The notes: generated by a model from the sequence alone, not told the origin. Positions 24,801 through 36,484 are shown, counted from the first letter of the stretch. The stretch: DNA of 64,000 nt from Thysanoteuthis rhombus (GCA_963457665.1 OY735215.1:30132041-30196040); one strand, 5' to 3'. Made by a program: numbers and translations.

Positions 24801-27800
24801 GAAGAGAATCTCTTGAACATGAGACGTGTTGTAAGAGTAACAGAGAATATCTGTTAGTGTGTCGTCATCATCATGAGGGTGATTTTATGACAAAGGATCT
24901 CTTGATTAGCTCTGAAAATAATACTACTGCTTAATTATTAGGTACCACACCTTTGTGTGGATGGTTGTGTTTGAGGATGAATAGTTCAAGTGGTATCATT
25001 ATGCATTTTTTCTTTTTTCTTTTGTCCCCCCCCCTTTTTTTCTCCACCCATATCTAATTAACTCAGGGAAAGGGGTTAATGGACACTTGGGGTCTGGTGA
25101 GCGCTAACTCACGATGAGACCCTATTCGATAGGGAAAGAATCTGCTTAGTGGGTTTAGGATGGCATAATGGATGGGTCCATAGAAAAGGCTTTTGTGTCT
25201 GGGTCAATGGAATTCCTATGCATCAGTATGGCTCTCTGGAATTTTATCCACATCAAAGGACCTCTTCGGGAAGACATTATCAGTGAGCATGTGCTTCAGC
25301 AGGGCCCTGCAGTTGGCATGTGGATTTGTAACAGTTTTGATCCTGTGCTTAACTCTCTAGGAACTCCTGTGTCTTGCTAACCTTAAACTGTGGACTGCCA
25401 TCCAATGCTAGTTCCTCTGGGATACCAAAAGTCACAAATGCCTGACGCGGTTGCATAAGACTCTCTGCCCCTGATTCTGATCTGAAGACCATGGGCCAGT
25501 GCCTGCCCACAATTGCCACTTGGTCCTTGCTGTTTTTAAGTGAGCTAGTCACAGCAGATCATCTGGAAGTGTAATGTTGGATGGCAGCTGCATAAGGTTG
25601 GATTTGACCATACAGTGGCAGTGTGCACTCTGGTCCCTTTATCATGGTGATGTCAACTGTAATATTAGGCCAATACACCGTCCATGCCCTGGACACGCTT
25701 AGTGCTGACACCTTGGTGGGCTGCATGGGGTAGAGGCTTGTGGTCCTTGGCAACAATTAGGTCTTTGCAACCCAGCGAGTGGTAATATTTCTGGATAGTA
25801 TAGGCTATAGCTAGAACCTCACCAGCGATTGGGATGCGTCCACTCTTGGCTGGATGTGTGAATCTGCTGTCCACTAAGTATCTATCTATCATGGCGGCAA
25901 GCTAGGGTTTTAGACATGCATGACAGTATTTTTGCTTTAAAAAAAAAAATTTCATACTGCAAATTGACCTGTCAACAACCTGTTGGTCAAATGGAGTCAA
26001 AAAGTGCATCCCCTCTTGTATTGGTGGCAGAGGTTGTTTAATTCATTCATCCAGACAAATTTGTGGAGGTTTTCATTTGTCCAGTCTCAGAGAAGGCATA
26101 TGCACCTTGTTTGATCAGCCCAAACCAGTCTCTATAGCACCACTTGTGTCAGTTGGTATGGGGAAGTTTCTGATAGCATCTAAAATTTTAGCACTGGGCT
26201 GGATGTTTGTTGGTATTTTTGAGAGGCCTACTAACTTCATAGTATCCTGTGCCATCTTGGATTCAGTGTGATGCCATTGCATGCCCAAAGATCAAACTAT
26301 TAACGTACCTGAAAGAATGCTACTTCAATTGACTCTGACCACGGACAAGTATCATCTAAGCACTCAACCCTGCTTGGAAAGTCTGCAATGATGGCATAAA
26401 AGTACTGGTTGTAATGCTGTGGTACTGTATTTTACCTACAGCATCCCCACAATGTTACAAATATTGTAATAGGTTGGTCCTCTTTGCAATTGGTTACTGA
26501 ATGGTACCTTTTCCAAGCCCTGAGGAATGTGGTTTGGCAGATATAGTGGCAATTTTGTGGTTGCCAATCTACAGTATGTCTTGGGATGCCATCTGCTTTT
26601 CTCTTGACCACCATATTGTGGGTGAGTTGGGACTGACATGTTCAAGGACACTGATGCAAGAGTCCCTCGTGTCTGGCTAAGGGTATCCAAATAATGCATA
26701 ATACAAGGGTAACGGCGTAATTTTTATCAATATCATTGGGTGGGGTTTAGATGGACGAGCGACCCATTGGCTGTCAAACATGTGATGCTTGAGGCGTGAA
26801 GTTATGGGTCTGTTTTTATCCTTGAATCCTCACCTTGGTCGTACATGTGTGAAATGGTGGCCTGTCCTGTTCTGATGTGGTGCATAGCTGGTCATAGACA
26901 TAATTGGTATCGTCCCGGCCTGTGTACCAAGTCACATCTGCTGGTGTGTGATTTTTGGGTGGTTCCTGTGACCTATACCTTAAGGGTAGTCTCTGGATGA
27001 CCTATCACAGTGGCTCCACTTGCTACAGGTGGAGCACTTACATAATTTATGCCCCAGATTTAGCATGTGATTAACCAGGTTTAACATTTTCTTGATCTGG
27101 CTCCTTGGTCATTTTTGGCTTTGTGGGCAAAGCCTACACACGTCCAGCACTTGGGTCTACCTACTCCAGATGCTGGAGGTGTCTTTGAGGTACTACACAT
27201 AGTGCCAGTGGAATCACCTGCGCTTTTAGTCAACTTGCCCTGATCCCTCTGAGCAATGAAAGAAACAGTTAAAATTCCAATGTCCTATCAGTTTTAGGGT
27301 CACTTAGCAAGTCTGGCATGATTTTGGGGTCAGCAATAGCCCTAACTAAAAATTGTCCTCCATGATTTCATCACTGTAATCAAATACATGTGTGCAAACT
27401 GGTTCCTTGCGATATGCAACATAATGACAAAAAGCATTGTAAACAAGAATGGCTAAATATCTGTCCCAGGAGATTGGGTCATCCTACTCAGTTTTATGTG
27501 TTGCTTCTACCATGGTAGTGACTTCATGAAGATCATGAAACATATCTGTATATAGGTCCCAGTCACAGCAGTAGAATTGAGCAATGACCACCAAGTTCAA
27601 AGCAGGATTCATTCCAGCTTCATACCCATCCCACCATCTGGGGGATGCTGACCACTGATCTTGGTCAGATCTGGTGATTGTTGGTGGATCTAGCTTGAGC
27701 TTCTGTTGTCCTGGTTGGGATGGGCAGTCTGATCAGACATTTGGAGAGCTACAGTTAAGACTGCTGCAAAGGGGACGTCCTAGGATTACCAGCCACATCC

Positions 27801-30800
27801 TTCAACTGAGCCCCGTAACTTAGGCATCTTCTCGGTTCATGTCAGAGCCATGATGGTGACAGTCTTAAATGAACGTGCACATCCCCTTTCAGGGATAATT
27901 CTATGTCAGCTGGAACACAGAGAGAAGACAGAAGTTAGTCTATATATTTGGGTACATTAAAGTTTTGTTGTCAGCTTCTCTATCACCGGAAGATTCTTGA
28001 AAAAATTCCTTATGACTTTAGCTTGGGTTATCTATTTTATTTTATTTTATTCTATTTCTTTTTTTTAAACCTAGAAACAAAAATGAATATAAGCCTATCA
28101 GTAATTGTAGAAGCTACTCGTTACGAGATTCCCCTGTCATAATGTCTGGTTCCAGGTACCTGCTGCACAAGGCTGTGAAAACTGGACAATTTTTCATCCC
28201 TATCTATATATGTGGCTACCTATCTTAAACTCAACCTTGTGTGTCAATTTTCCCTTGTGGGGAGGCAAGAAAATCTCTACTTCTGAAGGTAAAGTAATGT
28301 GAGTAGTTGGAATCTCTGTTTTGGGGGTGTGCCTCATTAGTTAGTGTCTTGCCTGTGTGGTATTTATATACATGCATCAAAACTTTCCTTTCTTGAAGTC
28401 TGCTTTTGATCTTTGTTAGTCATCCAATTCCCAGTATATTTTCATCTATTCATTTTTTTGGGGGTTTTTTTATCCTCCTCCTCTAATGTATTCATCAATT
28501 TTCATTCTCCATTGTTTTATAGGGGTGGGAATTTTCGCTCTGGCGTCAGCTACATTTTGAACTTTATCTGTATATTTAATGAGTAAAACTTTTCTCTCTA
28601 TTTTATTTTTTCTATCTTTTAATTTATTTTTGAATTTTTTCAAATTTTTCTCCGGGTGGGGGGGGGGCTCTAAATTACCTCCATTTTCATTTTATAATTT
28701 AAAATTTGGATCGGATGAGTGATCACTGATTTTTATCGGTATTCTAATTTATAGATGGCTTTGAGAATGAGATCAAAAGTGACTGCTTTTGAAAACGCAT
28801 ACCATAACTATTCAATATAGTCTGGTATGTATAGTACATGAAATTTAACCATTATCTTGATCCAAACAGATGGTGCGTGAGGCTCAAGGTCAAAACAAAT
28901 GACTTCGTTGTTGCTATTTATATTTATGCTTTATGGGGAAAAAAAATATCTCTTGATTTCAAGCGATCCACTAAAGACTGTAATTGTCTGTTTTACTTAA
29001 TGCAATGAATCTATGGAAGTAAAAGTAACAAAGTTATTACTGTCTAAATGATGGTTGTGCCAAGCAAATTCAGACTATGCCAAAAGTTAGGTACTGAGCC
29101 AAAATTCATTTCGGTTTGTATGGCATAATTTTCATTTGCCAATAGAATCCTTGAAGTAAATATATGGTAAAACAGTGATATGTGCCAGTTGACTTAATGA
29201 GTTTTGTTGAAGTGATGGGAGACCTGTATTTCAATATTTTTGTCTGGAGAAAGTTCTCTCATTAGAATACTAAAAGCATTACATTCGTCACAGATGTAGG
29301 TAGTTGCAAATCGTTGATTAATCTTTCTCATTCAAGTTGATTGAACAAATCTTTGAAAATATAGATGAGCTTTAGAATATCTGACACCAGCTGTATTTGT
29401 AATATCAGTAAATGAATAACAAAACATGGGTATAAGTTGTCTTTGGGTTATTTACTAACGAATTAATCCTCATGAAGAAATTCACACATACATCTGAATT
29501 GTCTATGGTTTCTAAAAGGGTCATTAACACTCAAAGAATTTTCGAGACGATCGAACTCCTTGTTCTTTGTGATAGATACAATGTTTGTGCCAATTCATTC
29601 TACAGTGTTCTTCAGATGTAATGTCCAAATGTGATGATGGTAAACAGAATTTTCCAATTAAATCAACATTACCTGGATCCTACGATTGGAATATTCTGTT
29701 CACTACTATCATCGGAAAATTCTGTTTACCTCGGTGGTCTGCAAGATGAGCTTGAAATGTTAATCATGATCCCATGGATGCCTCCTAACATTATTTTGGC
29801 TATCATCTTTAATATCGTTGATGACATTAATGGTGGTGATGAAAATTATAAAATGATTCAACTGTTTTCAACATGATCTACCAGATGCTGGTCAGTTGAG
29901 CTCCTGTGAATGTAAGAAGAGCTGTGTTAGGCAGTATAAAAAAAGCTGCCTTGAACTGTGCCGCTCTCTATTACTGTGAATGGGAGTGCTGAATTGATTT
30001 TCTGATGGTAGAACTTTGGTTTGGATTGTTACTGTAATCATTTATCTTGAGTTTCAGATTGTACCATGGACATAATAGCAAAAAATGGTGTCCATCTTGA
30101 ATTTTCAATATCTTGCATGCATTATCCAAATGACTATTCCCCAAAATTATGTAAGGTAAATAAATTCGACTAATCATGTCCAATATCTTGTACTATACTG
30201 TACTATGTTCTGATCTCTCTGTCAGCAATCTTGCTTTTTACATTGTTCATCTAAAATCACTCAAATTTGTTAATGGCTCTGCTAAAATCTATAGCATATT
30301 TGGATAGTTATATGGTTTGAAAAGAACTTTTGTTGGTCCATACTCGCAATCATCTAGACACAGCAGGTGTCTGACCTCACAAAATATGATCAAATCCTAC
30401 AAACATCTCTCAGTAGCAATATTACTCTAAAAAATTGAAATGCCACAAGACTATGTTCATGTATTATTCTTTTTGTGTTTCTATATTGCTCCACTGTCAT
30501 GTGAAAATTTGTTTTCAGAGGGGGAAATGCAATTGTGTCTAGATAATATCTTTTTTTCTTTTTTCTTTATTTGTTCAGTCAGGCTCCACTGAGCCTCGTC
30601 GTGCCTTGGATATCGGTTGTGCAGTTGGCCGTTCCACGTTTGAACTGTCCAGACATTTTGATGAGGTGATTGGGATTGACTTCAGTAAGGCATTTGTCTC
30701 GCAATGTAATGCAATGAAGGAAGAGAAGCAACTCCCTTATGCAATTGCAACTGAAGGAGATCTCACAGAAAACGGCATTGCTCAATTGGATCCTGACTTG

Positions 30801-33800
30801 GTGAGTTCGTTTATTCATTTCCTAATACATAACTGTCACATTGAAAGAGACGAATAGACCGAAAGTAAGCTAGATGAGAATTTGGGGTGGAAGCAGTTAT
30901 TTGGGCCTTTGCATCACCAGCGACTGTTCAGCTCTATGGTAATAGCATTGCTACATTGAAGTGACTACCCTATCAGTCGCAAGTTCAATTCCTGCAGCAG
31001 CCTCGTTTTCTCTAATTGTTTACTCTATTTATGTTGTCTAGGCTAAGTGATACATTAACCATGTAACAATGGGAGATCATAGCAAGTAGCAAAAAATGTT
31101 AACAAGTGATGTGACAAAATGGATACTATAAGATAATTTTATTGCACAATATTCATGACAAGCAGAACCATTTTAACTGATATACAGTAGTATTATGAGA
31201 AAACCTGTACAAAATATTATCCAACAGAAAAAATATATTCTAAAACAATTTCCTATTGCTTGATATTTTTATAATATATATTTTATGTGAAAGTGAGAAA
31301 CATTTTTTTTTTCTACATTGGATTTTCTATCTGGATTCTGTTTTTACAAGCATTTTTTTACAAGTTTTTTACAATAATGGTTTGATTAATAAAGAAACCA
31401 AAATGACATTTTTCAAATTTCATAAAAACTAAATTGTATAGAATTCAAACCGTTGACCCTCTGTATGTTGCAGGCACGCACGCACGCACGCACGCACGCA
31501 CTTACCTCTGACCTATCCCACTACGACTGAAGAAATCTGAGTGCACTGCGATTACTCAACCACTGGCCATTGTTAGAAGTATATTAGTAGGCACACAAGG
31601 CAGTGCAGTGTTGAGGTTGTTTGAATAAGCAGTTTTTGAGAAATCTGATAAAAATAAATAGATCTGTAGTCTACAATTTTCTTTCTCCATAGTTTCTATA
31701 AATTATCCCCTCAAGTTTCGCTCTTTAGAATACATTTTGTATCCATTACAACAAATGTCTTTTTAATACATTCAATTCTAGCAGAAAACTTCAGTTTTTT
31801 TTTGTTTTTTTTTTCTCTTCTAAAAATATCTTCAGTCTTACATTTAAGTGTTAGTTTTTGGTTTTTTTTTTTTTTTCTTTAGTTTTTATAGAACACAAAT
31901 ACAGCAATTAAAAATGTTATTAGATGAATGGGTAGAGTCAGATATTGAGGGGGGACTTTTGTTATGATATTAATAAATCCATCCATTAGATGGAAGATCC
32001 AAGGTGCAAGTCTTGGCAAGAGTATGTTTGTTGTTTGTCCTATCACTCAATTTCATTTAATATTTTACATGACAATTATGGCAGGCTGCTCCACCAACAT
32101 GCACCTTTGGAATGAGCACTGTACTAGTTATTCAAATTTGAAATAACGCTCTGAATATTAGAATTTCCAGTTTCCCACTTGGTTGATTAGACATTAGAAA
32201 ATAGAATGAAGTAAAATATTATCATAGATATGCATTGTGACCTGTGACAATTTTTTTTTTACTTCCTCATACTCTGTTCTTAAAGGCATATAAAAAAAAA
32301 CAAACCCTCTTTCCTTTGGATCTAAATGTAATTGTAATCTTTGTTGTCCAGCCCGATATTGTCCAGAACTTGAGGAATTGAAAAAAAACGGGGTCATAAA
32401 TGAGAGGAAATGAGGGAAAGTTTTTTTTGTTTTTTGTTTTTTCTTAGTGTATAACCCCCCACCACCACCACCACCATCAGCTATCAAATTCGGTTAGTTT
32501 CCACCGAGAGGTTTGTAATATACTGATTCATTTATTTATTATTATTATTGTTATTGTTCAATTTTAAACTTTTATAAAGACACTCTGAAATTCTAAGGTC
32601 AGGATTTGAAATTGCTCTGTCCATTATTTAAAAATGGACCGACAAGAACTAATTTTGCTCTTCTCTATCAATGGTTGACATATCTCTCTCCCTCTCATTG
32701 TTTCATCCATTTTATTCCATTTTTAGGTAAAGGTCATGACTGAACTATTTCCTGTTTATTTTGCTGCTTTATTTTAAGCTAATCTAATGTGATTAAATTT
32801 TATCTGCTCCAATATTCACTTTGTAATTAACATTTGGTCGTTGATCGTTAGAAAATGAGTTTTTTGTATATTTTGAAAAGGAAAAAATCTATCTAAAACA
32901 TTAGCAAATCATCTTTTGTTTTAACATCCAGTTTTTTCTTTTTTCTTTTTCTTTTTCTTTTCCTCATCATTTATTCTCCAACCAGTTGTACTTGATGACT
33001 AAAATGTTCAATGTTTTTATTCATACATGATAGGATTTGAGCAAAGTCAGTTTCAGAGTTGGAGATGCTTGCAACCTTCCCAAAAATCTAGGAAAATTCC
33101 ATTGCCTCCTGGCAGCTAACTTGATATGCCGTCTCTATGATCCATACCTGTTCCTTGAGCAGCTGCCTGATCTTTTAGAAGTTGGTGGTATTGTTGTTCT
33201 CTCGGCTCCCTACACGTGGCTTTCATCTTTCACACCAAAGGTAGGCTGCAGTTTCTTTGTTTTTTTTTGTTTTGTTTTTTGTTTTTTGTATTTTATGTGG
33301 TTTGAATTAATATGTAAGCAAAAACACTTCAGGAACATGATGGTGTAACTCAGGCTCCTGAAGGTCATTCAAGGAATAGATAAAGCTGCGTTTCATTGGC
33401 TACTCATGGCAGAATTAACACCAAAATAATGGTTATTTTTAATTTTATCAAAACTATTTTCTGTATGATTATTTACTATTCTTCATTGCCTCAATAGTCT
33501 TATCTTTCAAACATTTTATTATTTAGAATAATTTTTTCTTTTTTTTTTGTTTTATGATTTAAACAAAAATGTCAATGATTTATGCTTCAGAAATAGTTTC
33601 ATTATAAATTATTTTTATTTTTTATTACTGTTGTTTATAATTTATTCATTTATTTTTACTACAATACTGTAAGAAGTTAATACTTCATTTCAAGTCCTAC
33701 CCTTTATAACATTGTGATATTTGTTTATATATTGGGTTGTTATGAAAGTAATATCACATTTGAAGTATGCGATTTCAAAACCAACTAACTACTGCTTGAT

Positions 33801-35254
33801 CAAGGTTGAATAGTTTGTATCATCTATGAGGGTTGAAGGTTGCAATAAACAAGACAAAAGAATTTATAAACCAAACTTAAATGGCATGCTGAATGAATTC
33901 AATAAAGGCAGTAATACAACACAGACCAGAACATTTTGCTGTATACCATATTGCAAATGTCTGTGTGTGAATACCAGTGATGGTTTAGCAAGTTTTAAAA
34001 GGCTGACTAATCTTTTTGATTAGTCTCACAGATCCTGTCAAGATGCTGAAGATATTCAATTATAAACAACAAACATCTGAAGCATTTTGGAAAGAAATTG
34101 ATTCAGGTTCCTTATGAACTCATTAAAGAATGGCTACTGCATGTTTTTTTTTTTTTTTTTTTTTTCTATGCATCTGATGAAATGTGATGGCTTTCATCCA
34201 CTATTAATTACTGGGTTTGGGAGAAACAATTAATGCTGATCTTTGTCATTGAGTCTTGCATGTCAATGGTGCATTATACCAAAAATGTTGAGTTTAGGTG
34301 GATAAGAAATGTGTCAGCATTATAGTGCTGGGCTTTAGTTCAACCAAACAAACCCAGGAGAAAAGAAAAACATTGGGTTGGTAATTTTTACCTCCTCTTT
34401 TATGCTCACTGGGCCAAACATCTGATCATTTGTTTCAATCTCTCAAAGATTTTCTTAGCGTAAGGACTTCAGTAATAAGGAAAACATTAGTTTCGGTTTC
34501 TCAGCTCTTTTTTTTTTTCTTTTCTATTGGGAACCACAGAATTTTATGAATTGAAAATAGAAAAATTGCCTTTACATTGGTCATTGAAAATGATCGTGAT
34601 TATTTATTGAAAATGCAATAGAACTTTTTTTGAACCACCTTTATGGTAATTTTTGATTGAATTTCCGAGATGAGGTTATGTTGTGGTCATATGCTGATTT
34701 ACTTGGACTTCCTGGCAGTTGTGAGTTCAATTTTGTTGTGCAAAAATATCACATACTCTGGTTCAGTGGAAGAGGCATACCAACATTATAAGAACAAATT
34801 GACTAGGAAGAATTAACTGAAATGAGATATCCTCTGGCTAGGACATTGGAATGAGGACAATCTACCCCCGCAGATTGAAGAAAGGGTTTGGTTTGAGACT
34901 CTCAGTGTACAATAACCTAGTGGTACTCGTATATGAAATGAAAATGAGCCTGAAAAATGTTTTTTGTGAATTTTGAATTTGATACCATTTAGTCTAGTTT
35001 TTAATTTTCTTGAAAGTATCTCTTCAATTTTTATAATTTCTTTTTCTTTCTTTCAGGCTCGATGGCTTGGAGGCTATCTTAATGAGAAGAAGGACCCAAT
35101 CCGTGCAATTGATACACTTAAAGAAGTTTTGTCACCACATTTTGCCTTGATTAAACAAAGTGACATGCCAATGCTTATACGTGAGACAGAACGGAAACAT
35201 CAATGGACCATGTGTCACATCACAATATGGCGCCGGTTGCCCCTAGAATCATAG
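15575..35254 (+). CDS. Membrane-anchored OvoA C-terminal-like SAM methyltransferase (4 exons, 297 aa)
   Basis: The spliced CDS is join(15575-15841, 30579-30800, 33034-33240, 35057-35254): 89+74+69+65 residues plus stop, with all three introns in phase 0. Residues 6-28 form one hydrophobic segment followed by CRKAHSK, so a signal anchor with the catalytic part facing the cytosol is likely. The YETKKSVEEYMHFHYG block (37-52), the SAM-binding motif DIGCAVGRS (100-108), the acidic ribose-binding Asp in GIDFS (121-125), GDACNLP (173-179), AANLICRLYDP (190-200), the PYTWL strand (222-226) and IRETERKHQW (273-282) match, from memory, the family called OvoA C-terminal / putative 4-mercaptohistidine N1-methyltransferase. 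In ovothiol synthesis that module methylates 5-thiohistidine. Here the DinB and sulfoxide-synthase (FGE-like) domains are absent, so the substrate is inferred, not shown. The ATG at 15575 has A at -3 and G at +4. An alternative is a related small-molecule methyltransferase with another substrate. Confidence 0.87.
15842..17910 (+). other. Methyltransferase intron 1, left part
   Basis: AT-rich intronic sequence with many T and A runs. No repeat family or exon was recognised. Confidence 0.5.
17915..18672. mobile_element. Long foldback (inverted-repeat) element inside intron 1
   Basis: The left arm (17915 to about 18194) and right arm (about 18424-18672) are reverse complements. Shared blocks from outside in are GCATTTTT, TCGCAAATCG, GGTATGGTA..CCC, TGACTAA.A.CGTC, AGG.T.A..TGAAATAT.AGAGA, GGGATTACAC, TTTATTTT.CAATAA and a TACATTTATTGATA-like block. 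The loop is about 230 bp and holds a 62-codon ATG open frame (18238-18426) with no known family. A transcript would fold into a hairpin of roughly 250-280 bp. No flanking target-site duplication was found. Confidence 0.7.
18673..20618 (+). other. Methyltransferase intron 1, middle part
   Basis: 18900-19260 is poor in C and A and rich in G and T on the + strand (G-poor on the minus strand), with a 109-codon frame on + that matches no family I know. The remainder is AT-rich with homopolymer runs. No exon is supported. Confidence 0.35.
21141..21257 (-). mobile_element. 97-bp RTE 3' fragment with 10-bp target-site duplication
   Basis: The insert at 21151-21247 is the minus-strand RTE 3' end (TCATCATCAG tail; sequence matching DREVW..LGKVYV). 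It is flanked by perfect TTAATTCAGT copies at 21141-21150 and 21248-21257. It sits inside the mariner relic, so it is younger than that element. Confidence 0.85.
21258..21433 (-). mobile_element. Possible short Gypsy integrase fragment
   Basis: The minus-strand frame contains FYKMVKSRLRTPHSSTQTPL, reminiscent of the YR.TPHSTTG segment of Gypsy integrases. It lies where the mariner reading is interrupted, so it may be another nested insertion. Evidence is a single motif. Confidence 0.3.
22111..24240 (+). other. Methyltransferase intron 1, no feature
   Basis: AT-rich, with T/A runs (22418, 22617) and a (TA)10-type run at 24024-24041. No exon, and no repeat family was recognised. Confidence 0.45.
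24545..24690 (+). repeat. Diverged interspersed repeat, copy related to 1085-1215
   Basis: Starts CCAACCATAGCTTGGAAG, has GGGAGATAGATG, then AATGCAAACTGCC and GGTTTGAACTC, in the same order as the copy near 1085. The last motif looks like a tRNA B-box derivative. This was a short alignment by eye. Confidence 0.4.
25070..27800 (-). mobile_element. Gypsy-type LTR retrotransposon relic (gag-pol, minus strand)
   Basis: Read on the minus strand from right to left: a gag-like region, then a CCHC-like Cys/His cluster (CWTC...H...C, about 27080-27165). Reverse transcriptase follows, with VKRKADGIPRHTVDWQPQN near 26550-26610 and GLSKIPTNIQPSAKILDAIR near 26160-26220. RNase H has EVLAIAYTIQKYYHSLGCKD and DHKPL (25740-25830). 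Integrase has FGIPEELALDGSPQF (25385-25430) and the later FQRAILMHRN and DPDTK segment near 25190-25240. Gene order gag-RT-RH-IN identifies Gypsy/Metaviridae. Many frameshifts and stops; LTRs were not identified. It lies antisense within intron 1 of the methyltransferase gene. Confidence 0.85.
27801..30578 (+). other. Methyltransferase intron 1, right part
   Basis: No repeat family was recognised; one 81-codon frame at 29631-29876 has no known relatives. Low-complexity T/A patches occur, and a G run of nine lies near 28660. Confidence 0.4.
30579..30800 (+). CDS. Methyltransferase gene, coding exon 2
   Basis: The acceptor is a pyrimidine-rich tract ending TTCAG|TCAGGC, and the donor is GACTTG|GTGAGT. 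The exon codes residues 90-163: the glycine-rich SAM loop DIGCAVGRS, FDEVIGIDFS, and the EGDL segment. Both ends are phase 0. Confidence 0.87.
30895..31025 (+). mobile_element. tRNA-like SINE head, copy 1
   Basis: GCTCTATGGTAATAGCATTG (A-box-like) is followed about 45 bp on by CAAGTTCAATTCCTGC (B-box-like, GTTCAATTCC). The spacing suits a tRNA-derived RNA polymerase III promoter. It is in methyltransferase intron 2. It is not a folding tRNA gene. Confidence 0.5.
31472..31502. repeat. (GCAC)n microsatellite
   Basis: About seven perfect GCAC units, the most GC-rich simple repeat in the window. Confidence 0.95.
31545..32130 (+). repeat. Interspersed repeat, family B copy 2
   Basis: Matches 12985-13330 at its start (ATTACTCAACCACTGGCCA; AGGCACACAAGGCAGTGCAG; TTTTTGAGAAATCTGATAAA) and again at 32065-32120 (TATGGCAGGCTGCTCCAC). 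The extra 240 bp between the blocks is T-rich, so the copies differ by an insertion or deletion. It lies in methyltransferase intron 2. Confidence 0.65.
32131..33033 (+). other. Methyltransferase intron 2, rest
   Basis: T-rich with a (CCA)n run at 32458-32478. Nothing else is recognised. Confidence 0.5.
33034..33240 (+). CDS. Methyltransferase gene, coding exon 3
   Basis: The acceptor is GATAG|GATTTG and the donor CCAAAG|GTAGGC. The exon codes residues 164-232 with GDACNLP, AANLICRLYDP, the GGIVVLS beta strand and PYTWLSSFTPK. The acceptor has a weak polypyrimidine tract immediately upstream, but the reading frame and the family match on both sides fix the border. Confidence 0.86.
33733..34400 (+). 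mobile_element. Possible mariner N-terminal relic in methyltransferase intron 3
   Basis: TTGGGTTGTTATGAAAGTAA at 33733 looks like a mariner terminal repeat. About 140 bp on, a frame reads MLNEFNKGSNTTQTRT, similar to the LYEF..G.NA..A start of mariner transposases. No catalytic motif was found, so the call is tentative. Confidence 0.4.
34665..34750 (+). mobile_element. tRNA-like SINE head, copy 2 (weak)
   Basis: GTTGTGGTCATATGCTGA...CAGTTGTGAGTTCAATTTTG has a B-box-like GAGTTCAATT at the spacing seen in 30895-31025. It is strongly diverged. Confidence 0.35.
35057..35254 (+). CDS. Methyltransferase gene, coding exon 4 with stop
   Basis: The acceptor is a strong TTTCTTTCAG|GCTCGA. The exon codes residues 233-297, including RWLGGY and the terminal IRETERKHQW...ITIWRR block, which is the conserved end of the OvoA C-terminal module. 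It finishes with a TAG stop. Confidence 0.87.
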   Translation, partial: ARWLGGYLNEKKDPIRAIDTLKEVLSPHFALIKQSDMPMLIRETERKHQWTMCHITIWRRLPLES

Positions 35255-36015
35255 CGCCTGCTCCCTTCCCCTTTCTCTTGTTGAAAGATGACTGTTTATC
35301 TTTTTTACAATTGCTGGGTATATTTCAAGTGTTTTGGGTTTATATTTTTCACGAAAGATAATACATTTATAAACATAAACAACTAAGTGGTCTTTTTTTC
35401 TTTTTTTTTAAGATTGTCTTTCAGATAATGTGATACCACCAGATCTGTGTTTGTTTGTTGTTTTTTTTTTTCTTTTGTTATTTGTTTTTGTTTATAATTT
35501 TCAAATGCCAACTTGTTCGAGAAAGATGGAAGTCCTTGTAAATTTATTATTTAATATATTTTTGACATTAGATATCTTTAAAATTAGCAAGGATGGGTCT
35601 TTGAACTAATCTCTTAATTTGTTGGGATTTGGAGGATGTCTCATGGAACAATATTAATGTAAATATAAGGAAAAAAATCTTGATGCTAATTCTAAAATTT
35701 TTAAATCTGCTTTGTTTATAACTATGAGAAGAATCATTAACATTCCAAATTTTTTGCTCAGATGATTTTTTTTTTTTTTTTTTTTTCTCCTTTTCTCATA
35801 CCCTTGATATTGTCATTTAATCTGTCAGGTGTATAATTAATGATCATTTTATTCTTCACCATAATTGACTGGAGAAAAAAAAAAAAAAGTTTTGTCACTC
35901 TTTGCAGATTATACACTTGATGAGGGCTGAAGAATGACTTGGCTTAAATGTATTGACATCAAGGATATGACAAAGAGATTCAATTGTCTGAATAAAATTT
36001 GGAACAATCTATCTG
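35255..36015 (+). other. Probable 3' UTR with AATAAA polyadenylation signal
   Basis: The T-rich sequence after the methyltransferase stop contains AATAAA at 35991-35996, preceded by several long T runs. Further AATAAA motifs occur downstream (for example near 36075), so the exact cleavage site is uncertain. Confidence 0.5.
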
Positions 36016-36484
36016 GTTTTGATTTGAGCATGGAAGGACATATTTGATAAAATTAATATTATCAAATTTCCTAATGAAATAAAAATCAAATCATGAGTTT
36101 TTTGCATCATCAAAAAAGACAATCAAGTTATTACAAATGCTTATTCTCATTTAGTGTGCAAATAATCGATGATTAACATTGTTTCTAAAGATAGAGGCAT
36201 AAGTATGTAATTTTAAAAGGACATTGAGTCATTTGGTATTGTAAGAATTTCAAACTAAAAGCTCTCTTATAGCAAGTCGATATGACAGTTCATAAAATTG
36301 TTTCATAGTTACTTGATCTTCTTTCCCATGATATAAAATTGAACCAAGTTCTCTGAATTATTCGAAATCTCACCAGAACTATACAAAATTAGATGTCTTT
36401 CTCTTGTACTTTAGGTTTATTGCCTTTTATGATTGATAAATAACTCGAAAAAAAGTTGATTTTATTAGTATTCATTAAGCTTAA

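Noticed and set aside
29631..29876. 81-codon frame with acidic end
   Set aside because: No domain, no conservation evidence, and no plausible splice partners in frame with the gene.
30895..31025. tRNA gene
   Set aside because: It has A-box and B-box-like motifs, but no cloverleaf with acceptor-stem pairing could be drawn; a SINE head fits better.
31472..31502. CRISPR-like or regulatory array
   Set aside because: It is a plain GCAC tetranucleotide repeat.
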